DNA from: Bacilli bacterium
Lineage (GTDB): Bacteria; Bacillota_I; Bacilli_A; RF39; UBA660
Direction of reading: 5' to 3'
NCBI GenBank assembly: GCA_016293205.1
Contig: JAEDES010000003.1
Coordinates: 18,213-82,212 of the forward strand
Length of the DNA: 64,000 nt
Numbering within the stretch: position 1 is the stretch's first letter; each line of letters begins with the position of its first letter. The notes beneath the pieces are model-generated. The model worked only from the letters and a program-made list of their open reading frames with translations, had not been told where the DNA came from and made no database searches. Below are positions 36,878 through 46,233 of this stretch, one piece after another. The translations under genes were made by a program, and so were the position numbers.

Positions 36878-37830
36878 TAGTCTCTCATTAAGTAAGAGAA
36901 TATTAATGAACTAAGCTTTAAACTATTATGTCTTAGAATGTTATCTTCAACAATAATAAGGTCATCTTCTATTAGTTCTACTCCTACTTTTTCTAATTCT
37001 TCATAATCAATAATTACCGGTTCTTTTTGCTCTTCTGTTTCATATTTTTTAGCGATTTCTTTATCAAGTTTTGTATTACTTGCAATAACTGCATCTACTT
37101 TTTTATTATCTAAATATCTATTTAATAATTTAACGTGATCACTTACTGTGAAATCATCTGTTTCTCCAGGTTGTGTTACTACGTTACATAGATACATTAT
37201 TGGCGCTTTAGCTTCTTTTAATACTTCTTTTACTTCTTTACACATAACATTTGGTAAGACACTTGTATAAAGACTTCCCATACTAAAAATTATTAAGTCA
37301 GCTTCTTTTAGAGCAGTTAATACTTCAGGTAATACTTTTGGTTCTTCTTTATAATATATTTTTTCAAATTGGCGTCTTGCCATTGTTATTTCTTCTTCAC
37401 CTTCGATGATATTTCCATCTAAGTCTTTTCCCATTAAAGTAAGATTTGAATCTTCTGAAATAGGTAATACTGTATGACGTACATCTAATAATTTACTTAA
37501 ACTTGCAATTGAATCTTTTAAGCTTCCTGTGATATCTAACATTGAAGTTAAAATTAAGTTTCCTACAGCATGTCCATCTAAATCACTAAATGTATTAAAT
37601 CTGTATGACATCATCTTTTTGATTGGTTCATCAATTCCAGATAATGATGTTATTACTTTTCTTATATCTCCAACTGCTGGAGTATGAAATTCTTTTCTAA
37701 GTTTACCAGTTGAACGTCCATTATCAGAAACAGTAATTACTGCTGTTATATCAACTGGAAAATCTTTTAAACCTTTTAGTAAGTAAGAGATACCTGTTCC
37801 CCCACCCATTACTACTACTTTTTTATACAT
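36877..37830 (-). CDS. yvcK: YvcK/CofD-like gluconeogenesis factor
   Basis: 317 residues. It opens KKVVVMGGGTGISYLLKGLK, with VTVSDNGRSTGKLR and PAVGDIRKVITSLS, the CofD-like UDP-sugar binding fold. In Bacillus YvcK binds UDP-GlcNAc and is needed for growth on gluconeogenic carbon sources and for correct placement of PBP1. It is translationally coupled to whiA and nine bases after lgt. Confidence 0.93.
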   Translation of the reverse strand: MYKKVVVMGGGTGISYLLKGLKDFPVDITAVITVSDNGRSTGKLRKEFHTPAVGDIRKVITSLSGIDEPIKKMMSYRFNTFSDLDGHAVGNLILTSMLDITGSLKDSIASLSKLLDVRHTVLPISEDSNLTLMGKDLDGNIIEGEEEITMARRQFEKIYYKEEPKVLPEVLTALKEADLIIFSMGSLYTSVLPNVMCKEVKEVLKEAKAPIMYLCNVVTQPGETDDFTVSDHVKLLNRYLDNKKVDAVIASNTKLDKEIAKKYETEEQKEPVIIDYEELEKVGVELIEDDLIIVEDNILRHNSLKLSSLIFSYLMRD

Positions 37831-37839
37831 AATCCACCT

Positions 37840-38682
37840 CTAGTTTAGGTATAGATCCCCCTGATCGTCAGTTTCAAAATACCTAGTTTTCCCCTTATAG
37901 TATGTATCTTTTCTTTCTTCTTTTTTATATTTAAAGATACACATGAAATATAATCCTGCAAAGACAAAGATGACTGAAACTATTTGAGCGATTTTTACAC
38001 TTCCTATCATAAGTGAGTCTGCTCTTAATGCTTCTACTGCGAATCTTTCGATACCATACCAGAATAAATAGAATCCTGTTAATTGTCCTCTTCTTAAATA
38101 TTTATATTTTCTTACTATTAACATTGCAAGGAATCCAAATAAACACCATAATGATTCATAGAAGAATGTTGGTTGTCTATATTCACCCATTATATACATT
38201 CCATTTATAACAAATTCAGGAATTCCTAATTTTTGTAATGCAGCAAATGATGTAACAGCACCATATGCTTCTCCATTGAAGAAGTTTCCCCAACGTCCAA
38301 TTGCTTGTCCTAGTATTAATCCCACAACTAACATATCTAATATTTTAAGGGCATATACTTTATGTTTACGACAATAAATAATTGTAAAAATTAATGCAGC
38401 AAGAATACCACCATGTATAGCAATTCCGCCATTCCAAATTTTAAATATTTCTATTGGATTAGCTAGATAATAATCTAAGTTGAACAATACGTAGTATGCT
38501 CTTGCACCAATAACACCAAATATTATGATATTGAATGCTAAATTTATAAAAAATTCTTCATCTACTTTTGTTTTTTTGAATTCTTTATATACAACTATGC
38601 TTCCTGCTAAAAGTGCTAAAAACATAAAGATTGAATACCAATAAATTTGGATAATACCTAAGTCTAACGCTATTCTATTCAT
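37840..38682 (-). CDS. lgt: Prolipoprotein diacylglyceryl transferase
   Basis: 280 residues, seven hydrophobic helices. The Lgt signature GRWGNFFNGEAYG is at about residue 133, and the essential His is in GGIAIHGGILAA. It transfers diacylglycerol to the lipobox cysteine of prelipoproteins in the membrane. It is 17 bases after uvrA. Firmicutes commonly have hprK next to lgt; it is not present here. Confidence 0.95.
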   Translation of the reverse strand: MNRIALDLGIIQIYWYSIFMFLALLAGSIVVYKEFKKTKVDEEFFINLAFNIIIFGVIGARAYYVLFNLDYYLANPIEIFKIWNGGIAIHGGILAALIFTIIYCRKHKVYALKILDMLVVGLILGQAIGRWGNFFNGEAYGAVTSFAALQKLGIPEFVINGMYIMGEYRQPTFFYESLWCLFGFLAMLIVRKYKYLRRGQLTGFYLFWYGIERFAVEALRADSLMIGSVKIAQIVSVIFVFAGLYFMCIFKYKKEERKDTYYKGKTRYFETDDQGDLYLN

Positions 38683-38699
38683 AAATTACCCTCTTCATT

Positions 38700-41513
38700 C
38701 TATAAGATCTTTTTTAAGAACTGTCCTGTATATGATTCTTTTACTTTAGCAACTTCTTCTGGAGTTCCTTCGGCAACAATAGTTCCTCCTCCATCTCCAC
38801 CTTCTGGACCTAAGTCAATTATATGGTCGGCTACTTTAATCACATCTAGGTTATGTTCTATTACTATTACTGTATCTTTATTATCTACTATTTTCTGTAA
38901 AATTGCAAGTAAACGCTTAATGTCATCAGTATGTAGACCTGTTGTTGGTTCATCTAGTACAAATAGTGTTTTTCCTGTTGCTTTCTTTTGTAATTCTTTT
39001 GCAAGTTTTACTCTTTCTGCTTCTCCTCCGGATAGTGTTGGAGCACTTTGTCCTAATTTAATATATCCTAAACCAACTTCTTCTAGAACTTTTAGTTTGT
39101 TTTTAATTTTTGGTACGTTTTCAAAAAATTTTAATGCTTCAGATACTCTCATATCTAATACTTCTGCAATATTTTTATCTTTATATTTTATATTTAATGT
39201 TTCCATATTGTATCTTGTACCATGACATACTTCACATGGAACATATACATCTGGTAAGAAATGCATTTCTATTTTCTTTACTCCGTCTCCACGACAGGCT
39301 TCACAACGTCCGCCTTTTACGTTGAATGAGAATCTATTTTTTTCAAATCCATACATTTTTGCTTCTTTAGTTGTTGTGAATAGAGTTCTGATATCATCAA
39401 ATACTCCTGTATATGTTGCTGGATTTGATCTTGGAGTTCTTCCAATAGGATTTTGTGAGATTGCTACTAGTTTATCTAAGTTTTCAATACCTAGTATTTT
39501 ATCAAACTTACCTGGTCTTTCTTTTGAATGATATAGTTTTTGTGACACTTCTTTACAAAGTATTTCATTAATCAAGCTACTCTTTCCACTACCAGATACT
39601 CCTGTAATACATGTAAATGTTCCTAGCGGAATATCTACATCTATATTTTTTAAGTTATTTTCTTTTGCACCTCTAATTTTTAAGTATTTTTTAGTACCTT
39701 TTCTTCTTTCTTTTGGTACTTCAATACTTTTTTTACCACTTAAGTATTGTCCAGTTATACTATTTTCGTTGTTCATTACTTCTTGTGGAGTTCCTTCAGC
39801 AACTATTTTTCCTCCAGCATCTCCTGCTCCTGGTCCAATATCTACAAGATAGTCACTTGCTAGCATTGTATCTGAATCGTGTTCTACAACAATTAATGTA
39901 TTTCCTAAATCACGCATTTCTTGCATTGATTTAATTAGTTTTTCATTATCTCTTTGATGCAGTCCAATACTTGGTTCATCTAATACATATAATACTCCTG
40001 TTAATCTAGAACCAATTTGTGTTGCAAGTCTAATACGTTGTGCTTCTCCACCTGATAAAGTTCCAGCACTTCTATTTAAAGTTAGATATTCTAATCCTAC
40101 ATTTGATAAGAATTCTAGTCTTGAATTAATTTCTTTTAAAATTAAGTCTGCAATTTTAGCTTGTTCTTCAGTTAATTTCATTGTTTTATATGAGTTTAGC
40201 ATTTCTTTAATACTCATACATGTTACTTCATAGATATTTTTCTTATCAATTTTTACTGATAATACATCTTCAGATAATCTTGCTCCATGACATGTATCAC
40301 ATTCATATTCAACCATGTAGTTTTCTAACCAATCCCTTATCCATGTTGAACTTGTTTCCATATATCTTCTTTCAAGGTTATTAATTATTCCTTCGTAGAA
40401 GTCTTTTGAATTATATTGATTTCCACTTTTTGATTGATATTTGAAACTAATTATTTCATCTGAACCATATAAAACTAATTCTTGATGTCTTTGAGTTAGA
40501 CTTTTCCATGGCTTAGTCATACTTATTTTGTAATGTTTACACATACATTCAAGTTTTTTATAATCCAATCCTTCTGGATCGTCTGTTAATGTTTTTATAC
40601 ATCCTTCTGCGATCGATAAAGTATCATCTGGAATTAGTAAGTCTTTATCTATTTGTAATTTTACTCCTAATCCTTTACAGTCTGGACATGCTCCATATGG
40701 AGCATTGAAACTAAATATTCTTGGTTCTAATTCTGATAAAGAGAAATTACAATGAGGACAAGCAAAATGTTCTGAGAATAATAACTCTTCTGCATTATCT
40801 CCTAATATTTGAATGATTACTTTTCCATTTGATAATTTTGTTGAAGCTTCTATTGCTTCAAATAGTCTACTTCTTGAATCTTCTTTTAATACTAATCTAT
40901 CTATTACAACTTCGATTGTATCTTTTTTATTTTTATCTAAAGTAATTTCTTCACTTAAATCTAATATTTCATTATTTACTCTTACTCTTGTATATCCATC
41001 TTTTCTTAGTTTATCTAATAAATCTTTATGTGTACCTTTTTCACCTTCTACTATTGGTGACATAATTATTAACTTTGTTCCTAATGGGTATTCTAATACT
41101 TTATTTGTCATTTCTTCGATGCTTTGAGAAGAGATTGGAATATTATGTGTTGGACAATATGGTACTCCTACTCTTGCAAACAAAAGTCTTAAGTAATCAT
41201 ATATTTCTGTTACAGTTCCTACTGTTGAACGTGGATTATTTGATGTTGTTTTTTGATCAATACTTATTGCAGGAGATAATCCTTCAATACTATCAACATC
41301 AGGTTTTTCTGAACCACCTAAAAATTGTCTAGCATATGCAGATAAACTTTCTACGTAGCGTCTTTGTCCTTCGGCGTAGATTGTATCAAATGCTAAACTA
41401 CTTTTACCACTACCTGATAAACCAGTCATTACGATTAGTTTATTTTTTGGTAATTCTATATTTACATTTTTTAAATTATTTTCACGTGCACCTTTAACGA
41501 TAATTTTATCCAT
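38700..41513 (-). CDS. uvrA: Excinuclease ABC subunit A
   Basis: 937 residues, full length. Two ABC ATPase halves are seen: Walker A TGLSGSGKSSLAFDT near residue 32 and TGVSGSGKSSLINEI near residue 640, with signatures LSGGEAQRIRLA and LSGGEAERVKLA. Cys pairs of the zinc modules are in FACPHCNF / YGACPDCKGLG, and GGRCEACRGDGV / VPCEVCHGT. It recognises bulky DNA lesions with UvrB. AGGTGAT precedes the ATG, and a TATAAT lies about 20 bases upstream of it, so uvrA and the lgt-yvcK-whiA tail have their own start. Confidence 0.97.
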   Translation of the reverse strand: MDKIIVKGARENNLKNVNIELPKNKLIVMTGLSGSGKSSLAFDTIYAEGQRRYVESLSAYARQFLGGSEKPDVDSIEGLSPAISIDQKTTSNNPRSTVGTVTEIYDYLRLLFARVGVPYCPTHNIPISSQSIEEMTNKVLEYPLGTKLIIMSPIVEGEKGTHKDLLDKLRKDGYTRVRVNNEILDLSEEITLDKNKKDTIEVVIDRLVLKEDSRSRLFEAIEASTKLSNGKVIIQILGDNAEELLFSEHFACPHCNFSLSELEPRIFSFNAPYGACPDCKGLGVKLQIDKDLLIPDDTLSIAEGCIKTLTDDPEGLDYKKLECMCKHYKISMTKPWKSLTQRHQELVLYGSDEIISFKYQSKSGNQYNSKDFYEGIINNLERRYMETSSTWIRDWLENYMVEYECDTCHGARLSEDVLSVKIDKKNIYEVTCMSIKEMLNSYKTMKLTEEQAKIADLILKEINSRLEFLSNVGLEYLTLNRSAGTLSGGEAQRIRLATQIGSRLTGVLYVLDEPSIGLHQRDNEKLIKSMQEMRDLGNTLIVVEHDSDTMLASDYLVDIGPGAGDAGGKIVAEGTPQEVMNNENSITGQYLSGKKSIEVPKERRKGTKKYLKIRGAKENNLKNIDVDIPLGTFTCITGVSGSGKSSLINEILCKEVSQKLYHSKERPGKFDKILGIENLDKLVAISQNPIGRTPRSNPATYTGVFDDIRTLFTTTKEAKMYGFEKNRFSFNVKGGRCEACRGDGVKKIEMHFLPDVYVPCEVCHGTRYNMETLNIKYKDKNIAEVLDMRVSEALKFFENVPKIKNKLKVLEEVGLGYIKLGQSAPTLSGGEAERVKLAKELQKKATGKTLFVLDEPTTGLHTDDIKRLLAILQKIVDNKDTVIVIEHNLDVIKVADHIIDLGPEGGDGGGTIVAEGTPEEVAKVKESYTGQFLKKIL

Positions 41514-41567
41514 AATATCACCTGTTTCATATTATAACACAAATTGTTATTTTTACTTATAAAAAAA

Positions 41568-41590
41568 AGAAATTTGATTAGCAAATTTCT
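41568..41590 (-). terminator. Terminator of the uvrB operon
   Basis: AGAAATTTG-ATTAG-CAAATTTCT, nine perfect pairs, followed by eight T on the minus strand just after the stop of the 328-residue gene. Confidence 0.82.
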
Positions 41591-41591
41591 C

Positions 41592-42578
41592 TTATCTTCT
41601 ATTTGATTTTTTTATTTCTTCATCAGTTATCTTGTAAACAGAATCATATATATTTCCACCTATGGCGATTGGAAGTAATCCGATAAATCCACCTTGGAAA
41701 GCATATTCATTTCCGGCACCATTATATTCTCTTTCTAAAACTGATGCATATGTATTATTTGGATTTGCAGCAGCTTCATATACTTCTTTATCTGGGCATT
41801 TTCCAAATATTACATTATATCTATGAATTCCAGGAATTGCTAGCGCTAAGGCTACTTGAACTCTTCCATCTGGTAGTTTTATATAATCCGCTACTGTTGT
41901 TCCAGGAGCAACTGGCATATCAATTGTTCTTGCTGGAATTTCTTCTGATAAAGAATCTCTTTGTTCTGTAGTAACAATTCTTGTAATTTCATCTTGTACT
42001 TCTCTAAATAATAATGGTTTTTTGAATTCAAATTCAGTATTTCCACTTACTCTATATACATTAAATAAATGTTCATAAGTTACTTGTGGAGTTGGTACTT
42101 TACCTTGATTGTGTTGATCATATTGATATGTTGTATATAAATCATGTTCAAATGTTACATGAGGAATTCCATCGAAAGCTGCATAGTGTCTATCAGGGTA
42201 TTGTCTTGCTGCTGCAACTGCTTGTGGTTGCGTGAAGAATTCTCCTTCTACTTCTGCTTGATTTGCAATCTCTTGAATTTGTTCATATGCTTCTGTCATA
42301 TCTTGACCTGGTTCTAATAATACTGCAGATAAAATTACGTTTGGTAATCTATCTGGTAATACTTCACCTAATAATTCAGCATTTTCAAAATCTATATTAT
42401 GATATGGAATTTTACATAATGTTCCACCTATTTCTGCTATAGGTGTAATGCAAGTAGAATCTCCATCTGCATATACTAATATGCTAAAGCAATTTCCATC
42501 TAGTCTATACCTTTGTACAGCAATTGCAGTTACTTGGTGTACTGAACCATCAGGATAAATAATAGTAATATTCTTCAT
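41592..42578 (-). CDS. 328-residue protein of unknown function in the uvrB operon
   Basis: Not recognised. The first 95 residues (opening MKNITIIYPDGSVHQVTAIA) are beta-rich and soluble. A Gln/Ala-rich helical middle (about 100-150) follows, then a region with HVTFEHDLYTTYQYDQHNQ, and a C-terminal part with LPDGRVQVALALAIPGI and a final Gly-rich hydrophobic GGFIGLLPIAIGGNIYD. There is no signal peptide, Walker motif or metal-site pattern. Composition is richer in Gln, Gly and Pro than the neighbours. It is 14 bases after the radical SAM gene, so the two may work on the same substrate; being itself a substrate is possible but speculative. Confidence 0.7.
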   Translation of the reverse strand: MKNITIIYPDGSVHQVTAIAVQRYRLDGNCFSILVYADGDSTCITPIAEIGGTLCKIPYHNIDFENAELLGEVLPDRLPNVILSAVLLEPGQDMTEAYEQIQEIANQAEVEGEFFTQPQAVAAARQYPDRHYAAFDGIPHVTFEHDLYTTYQYDQHNQGKVPTPQVTYEHLFNVYRVSGNTEFEFKKPLLFREVQDEITRIVTTEQRDSLSEEIPARTIDMPVAPGTTVADYIKLPDGRVQVALALAIPGIHRYNVIFGKCPDKEVYEAAANPNNTYASVLEREYNGAGNEYAFQGGFIGLLPIAIGGNIYDSVYKITDEEIKKSNRR

Positions 42579-42592
42579 TTTATCATTCCTTT

Positions 42593-43423
42593 TTATAAAT
42601 ATTTTCTCTCTTTATAAGTACATGATTGACATAATTTTTCAGATGGTTTTCTATCTTGAAATGATTTTTGTAATCTTTTATATCTCTCACTATATATTAT
42701 ATCATCAATTTCGTCATTGTAAATGTTCCCTAAATTAATTATTCCATTGCTGTCAAGACAACATGGGACAACTGTTCCATCTACTAATATTGCAATATGT
42801 GTTTTTAAAGCATAACAGAATCCACAACTATTGTGATTTGTTATTGATGGCCAATCAAATTCATTATCTTTATCCACATAAATTTTGTCTTTTATTTTTA
42901 TGTTTTTTTCATTTTTTATTTTATCCACAATATTTGGGGAAAGATTATAGTACTCGGCTATTTTATCCACTGTACTTGTGGATTTTTCATCTAATGAACC
43001 ATCTTTTAAAGTCCATAATCTATAAATAATAGTTTTATTTATTTTATCAACAGATTTAAATATATTTTCTAAGTAGTTTGGATAATTATTTTCTGAATGT
43101 AAAGAAAAATTTATTTTTGTTAAACTTTTCTTATCCTTTATCTTGTCTACTAATTGTGGAAATAAAGTTCCATTAGTTGTTATGTTTACTTTTAAGTTAT
43201 TTTCTTCTGCGATATCTAGAAAATCTACTAAGTTTGGATGAATCAATGGTTCTCCTTTTACATGCAAGTAGATTGTATCTGTTTTATCTTTTATTTTAGA
43301 AATAATTAATTTAAATTCTTCTATAGTCATATTACGTAATGGTTTTTCTATTTTACTGCAGAATGAACAACTTAAATTACATCTATTTGTTATCTCAATA
43401 TATATTTTTTTATACTTCTTCAT
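42593..43423 (-). CDS. Radical SAM/SPASM-domain enzyme
   Basis: 276 residues. The [4Fe-4S] site is C-x3-C-x2-C in NRCNLSCSFCSK (Cys15, 19, 22). The SAM-binding region has HVKGEPLIHPNL near residue 55 (the usual GGE is KGE). The C-terminus has a Cys set: HNSCGFCYA, VVPCCLDSNG and KLCQSCTYKERKYL, consistent with an auxiliary SPASM-type cluster. Such enzymes modify peptides, proteins or small molecules. No leader peptide of RiPP type is visible nearby. Its start overlaps the end of the PgeF-like gene by 14 bases, showing tight coupling. Confidence 0.88.
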   Translation of the reverse strand: MKKYKKIYIEITNRCNLSCSFCSKIEKPLRNMTIEEFKLIISKIKDKTDTIYLHVKGEPLIHPNLVDFLDIAEENNLKVNITTNGTLFPQLVDKIKDKKSLTKINFSLHSENNYPNYLENIFKSVDKINKTIIYRLWTLKDGSLDEKSTSTVDKIAEYYNLSPNIVDKIKNEKNIKIKDKIYVDKDNEFDWPSITNHNSCGFCYALKTHIAILVDGTVVPCCLDSNGIINLGNIYNDEIDDIIYSERYKRLQKSFQDRKPSEKLCQSCTYKERKYL

Positions 43424-44129
43424 CTGTATATACTACACACTCTAAGTGTCTTCCTTTTTTATCTGTAAAGTCTGAGAAATAATCTGATTCAGTTGTGTCA
43501 TTTGAATCAAAATATATATAGTTTGGATCTACTATTTCTTTTATTAATTGATTAAATATAGCGTATCTTATGTCTAAATAATATTTCTTCTTTTTCTTTT
43601 TATAAGTATCTTTCCAGATTGGACTTGTTAATTCATCAACACTATCTAGTATAAAATTATCTTGAGATGGGCATGCTCCAATGTAAAAAGTCATTTCAAA
43701 TGGAGGAGCATCTGTTTCTTTCATAAGTGTGTCTACCATTAGTGTTAATAAATTCTCATTTAAATTTTTGATACTTGCTTTAGCTACTACACAAGTACTT
43801 TCGTTTTGTTCATTCTTTGCTGATGCTATTATTATTGGTTCATCAGATGTTTCTACGGCAACTACTAAGTTTGGTGTTTTATCTTTTAGTATAACTACTT
43901 TATCTTTAATATTTTTATTTTCTTTTGTTGCAGTATGTGCAGAATGCTTTGTATTTTTATCATTTATAATAATTACATTTTCTCTTTCAATATTTCTTTT
44001 TGAGAAGAATCTTGTAAGTGTTGATTCATATAACATTTCTCTTTCTTCTTTTGTTAATTTTGGGAAATATTTTTTATCATTTGACATAATCCCATCCTTT
44101 GTTGATGAGACAAATACATTTAATTTCAT
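43410..44129 (-). CDS. PgeF/YfiH-like protein without metal ligands
   Basis: 239 residues. I infer the laccase-domain (PgeF/YfiH) fold from ordered matches: VFVSSTKDGIMS at the start (family FsTRxGGvS), NLVVAVETSDEPIIIASA (family LavltADCxPvll), CVVAKASIKNLNENLL (family VaavHAGWrGt), FYIGACPSQ (family aiGPsI) and the C-terminal SDYFSDFTDKKGRHLE (family FFSyRRdgxTGR). Yet the Cys of ADC is Glu97, the His of HAGW is Lys117, and no QxH is evident. So the purine nucleosidase/oxidase chemistry of PgeF should be lost. It sits 11 bases after uvrB and is coupled to the radical SAM gene. Confidence 0.6.
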   Translation of the reverse strand: MKLNVFVSSTKDGIMSNDKKYFPKLTKEEREMLYESTLTRFFSKRNIERENVIIINDKNTKHSAHTATKENKNIKDKVVILKDKTPNLVVAVETSDEPIIIASAKNEQNESTCVVAKASIKNLNENLLTLMVDTLMKETDAPPFEMTFYIGACPSQDNFILDSVDELTSPIWKDTYKKKKKKYYLDIRYAIFNQLIKEIVDPNYIYFDSNDTTESDYFSDFTDKKGRHLECVVYTDEEV

Positions 44130-44139
44130 GTTATACCTC

Positions 44140-46089
44140 CTAGTTTGATTTCATTTCAAATAAGATATCTCTTAATTCCATAGCTCTTTCAAAATCTAAG
44201 TTACGAGCTGCTTCTCGCATTTCTTGTTCAATTGTTTCAATAGTTTTAGCGATTTCTTTCTTAGTTGGTTTCTTAGTTTTAGATGTTGATCCTCCTGCAA
44301 TATTAGAAATTACTTCTCTTATTTCTTTGTTAATAGTTGTTGGTGTTATACCATGTTCTTCATTATAGTTTTCTTGAATTGTACGACGACGTTTTGTTTC
44401 ATCAATAGCATTTTGCATTGAATCAGTTATTTTGTCTCCATACATTATTACATGACCGTTGGCATTTCTTGCACAACGACCAATAATTTGAATTAAACTT
44501 CTATTACTTCTTAAGAATCCTTCTTTGTCAGCATCAAGTATTGCAATAAGTGATACTTCTGGAATATCAATTCCTTCTCTTAATAAGTTAATTCCAACTA
44601 CTACATCATACTTACCTATTCTTAAATCATGAATTATTTGCATTCTTTCTAAAGTTTTTACTTCAGAGTGTAAGTATGCTACTTTTATATCTAATTCTTT
44701 TAAATAATTTGTTAATTCTTCTGACATTCTTATTGTAAGTGTTGTTACTAAAGTTCTTTCATTTCTTTCAATGCGATCTTTTATTTCGCCTACTAAGTCA
44801 TCTATTTGTCCTTCTGTCTTTCTTACTTCTACTGTTGGATCTAATAATCCTGTTGGTCTAATTATTTGTTCAATATATTTATTATTAGTATGTTCTAATT
44901 CTAAATCTCCTGGTGTTGCCGAAACATAAATTACTTGATTAATTTTCTTTTCAAATTCGTCATATTTTAATGGTCTATTATCTAGAGCACTTGGTAAACG
45001 GAATCCATACTCTACTAAATTCATCTTTCTAGCTCTATCACCATTATACATTCCTCTTACTTGAGGAAGTGTTACGTGAGATTCATCTACTACTAATAAA
45101 TAATCTTCTGGGAAGAAGTCCATTAAAGTAATTGGAGTTTCACCTGGCTTTCTTCCTGCCATTGGTGCAGAATAGTTTTCTATTCCAGAACAGAATCCTG
45201 TTTCTTGTAACATTTCTAGATCATATCTTGTTCTTTGCTCTAGTCTTTCTGCTGCTAGTAATTTATTATCTGCTTTAAGTTCTTCTAAACGTACTTCTAA
45301 TTCACTTTTTATACGTTCAATCGCTGCTTGTAGTTTTTCATCACTTACTACGAAGTGACTTGCTGGGAATAAACTTACATTTTTCTTATTACTTAAAACC
45401 ACTCCTGTTAAAGTATCTATTTCAGATATTCTATCAATTTCATCATCAAAGAATTCTATTCTATATCCAGTTGTTTTTTGATAAGCTGGGATTATTTCTA
45501 GAACATCTCCTCTTACCCTAAATGTACCTCTTTTAAAATCAAGATCATTTCTTTCATAAAGCATTTCTACTAGTTTTACTAAGACTTTATTTCTTTCAAT
45601 TCTATCACCTACTGAAAGTGTTAACATTTTATTCTTATATTCTTCAACTTCTCCAATACCATAGATACAAGATACACTAGCTACTACAATAACATCATCT
45701 CTTGAAAGTAATGCAGATGTTGCAGCATGACGAAGTTCATCTATTTCATCATTTATTGATGAATCTTTTTCAATGTAAGTATCAGTAGATGGAACATAAG
45801 CTTCAGGTTGATAATAATCATAATATGAAACAAAATACTCTACTCTGTTTTCGGGAAATAATTCTTTTAATTCAGAATAAAGTTGTCCTGCTAAAGTTTT
45901 ATTGTGGGCAAGAACTAGAGTTGGTTTATTTACTTTTTGTATTACATTGGCAATAGTAAATGTTTTACCAGTACCAGTAGCACCTAAAAGTACTTGTTCT
46001 TTTTTTCCTTGTTTTATACCATTTACTAGTTCATTAATTGCATTTGGTTGATCTCCACTTGGAGAATATTTTGATACTAAATTAAACAT
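44140..46089 (-). CDS. uvrB: Excinuclease ABC subunit B
   Basis: 649 residues. Walker A is [15 protein letters not shown], the beta-hairpin is around [17 protein letters not shown], helicase motif II is VVDESHVT, motif VI is QIIGRCARN, and a UVR domain ends the protein ([17 protein letters not shown]). It verifies damage and loads UvrC. It is first in a four-gene unit with a PgeF-like protein, a radical SAM enzyme and an unknown protein; uvrA is transcribed separately just downstream. Confidence 0.97.
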   Translation of the reverse strand: MFNLVSKYSPSGDQPNAINELVNGIKQGKKEQVLLGATGTGKTFTIANVIQKVNKPTLVLAHNKTLAGQLYSELKELFPENRVEYFVSYYDYYQPEAYVPSTDTYIEKDSSINDEIDELRHAATSALLSRDDVIVVASVSCIYGIGEVEEYKNKMLTLSVGDRIERNKVLVKLVEMLYERNDLDFKRGTFRVRGDVLEIIPAYQKTTGYRIEFFDDEIDRISEIDTLTGVVLSNKKNVSLFPASHFVVSDEKLQAAIERIKSELEVRLEELKADNKLLAAERLEQRTRYDLEMLQETGFCSGIENYSAPMAGRKPGETPITLMDFFPEDYLLVVDESHVTLPQVRGMYNGDRARKMNLVEYGFRLPSALDNRPLKYDEFEKKINQVIYVSATPGDLELEHTNNKYIEQIIRPTGLLDPTVEVRKTEGQIDDLVGEIKDRIERNERTLVTTLTIRMSEELTNYLKELDIKVAYLHSEVKTLERMQIIHDLRIGKYDVVVGINLLREGIDIPEVSLIAILDADKEGFLRSNRSLIQIIGRCARNANGHVIMYGDKITDSMQNAIDETKRRRTIQENYNEEHGITPTTINKEIREVISNIAGGSTSKTKKPTKKEIAKTIETIEQEMREAARNLDFERAMELRDILFEMKSN

Positions 46090-46114
46090 ATACTACTCCT
46101 TTCAAATCATTCAT

Positions 46115-46143
46115 ATTTTAACACATAAGTATTAAATTCACAA
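46115..46143 (-). promoter_or_regulatory. uvrB promoter
   Basis: TTGTGA (46143-46138), 17 bases, TAAAAT (46120-46115) on the minus strand, followed by AAAGGAG before the ATG. Confidence 0.65.
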
Positions 46144-46173
46144 TAAATATATAATTATTCATTTTATGTTTTT

Positions 46174-46191
46174 AGTATTCAAAAGAATACT
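46174..46191. promoter_or_regulatory. Palindrome between uvrB and the glycosyltransferase gene
   Basis: AGTATTC-AAAA-GAATACT, perfect 7+7 arms, overlapping the likely -35 of the plus-strand gene (TTCAAA, 17 bases, TATAAT). It may be an operator for either gene. It does not match the Bacillus LexA consensus. Confidence 0.45.
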
Positions 46192-46233
46192 TTTCTTTGT
46201 TATAATTAGTATAGATAATAAACGGGGTGGCTT

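Noticed and set aside
43729..44148. 139-codon plus-strand frame opposite the PgeF-like gene
   Set aside because: Shadow of the minus-strand gene; hydrophobic Ser/Phe-rich composition without a start signal.
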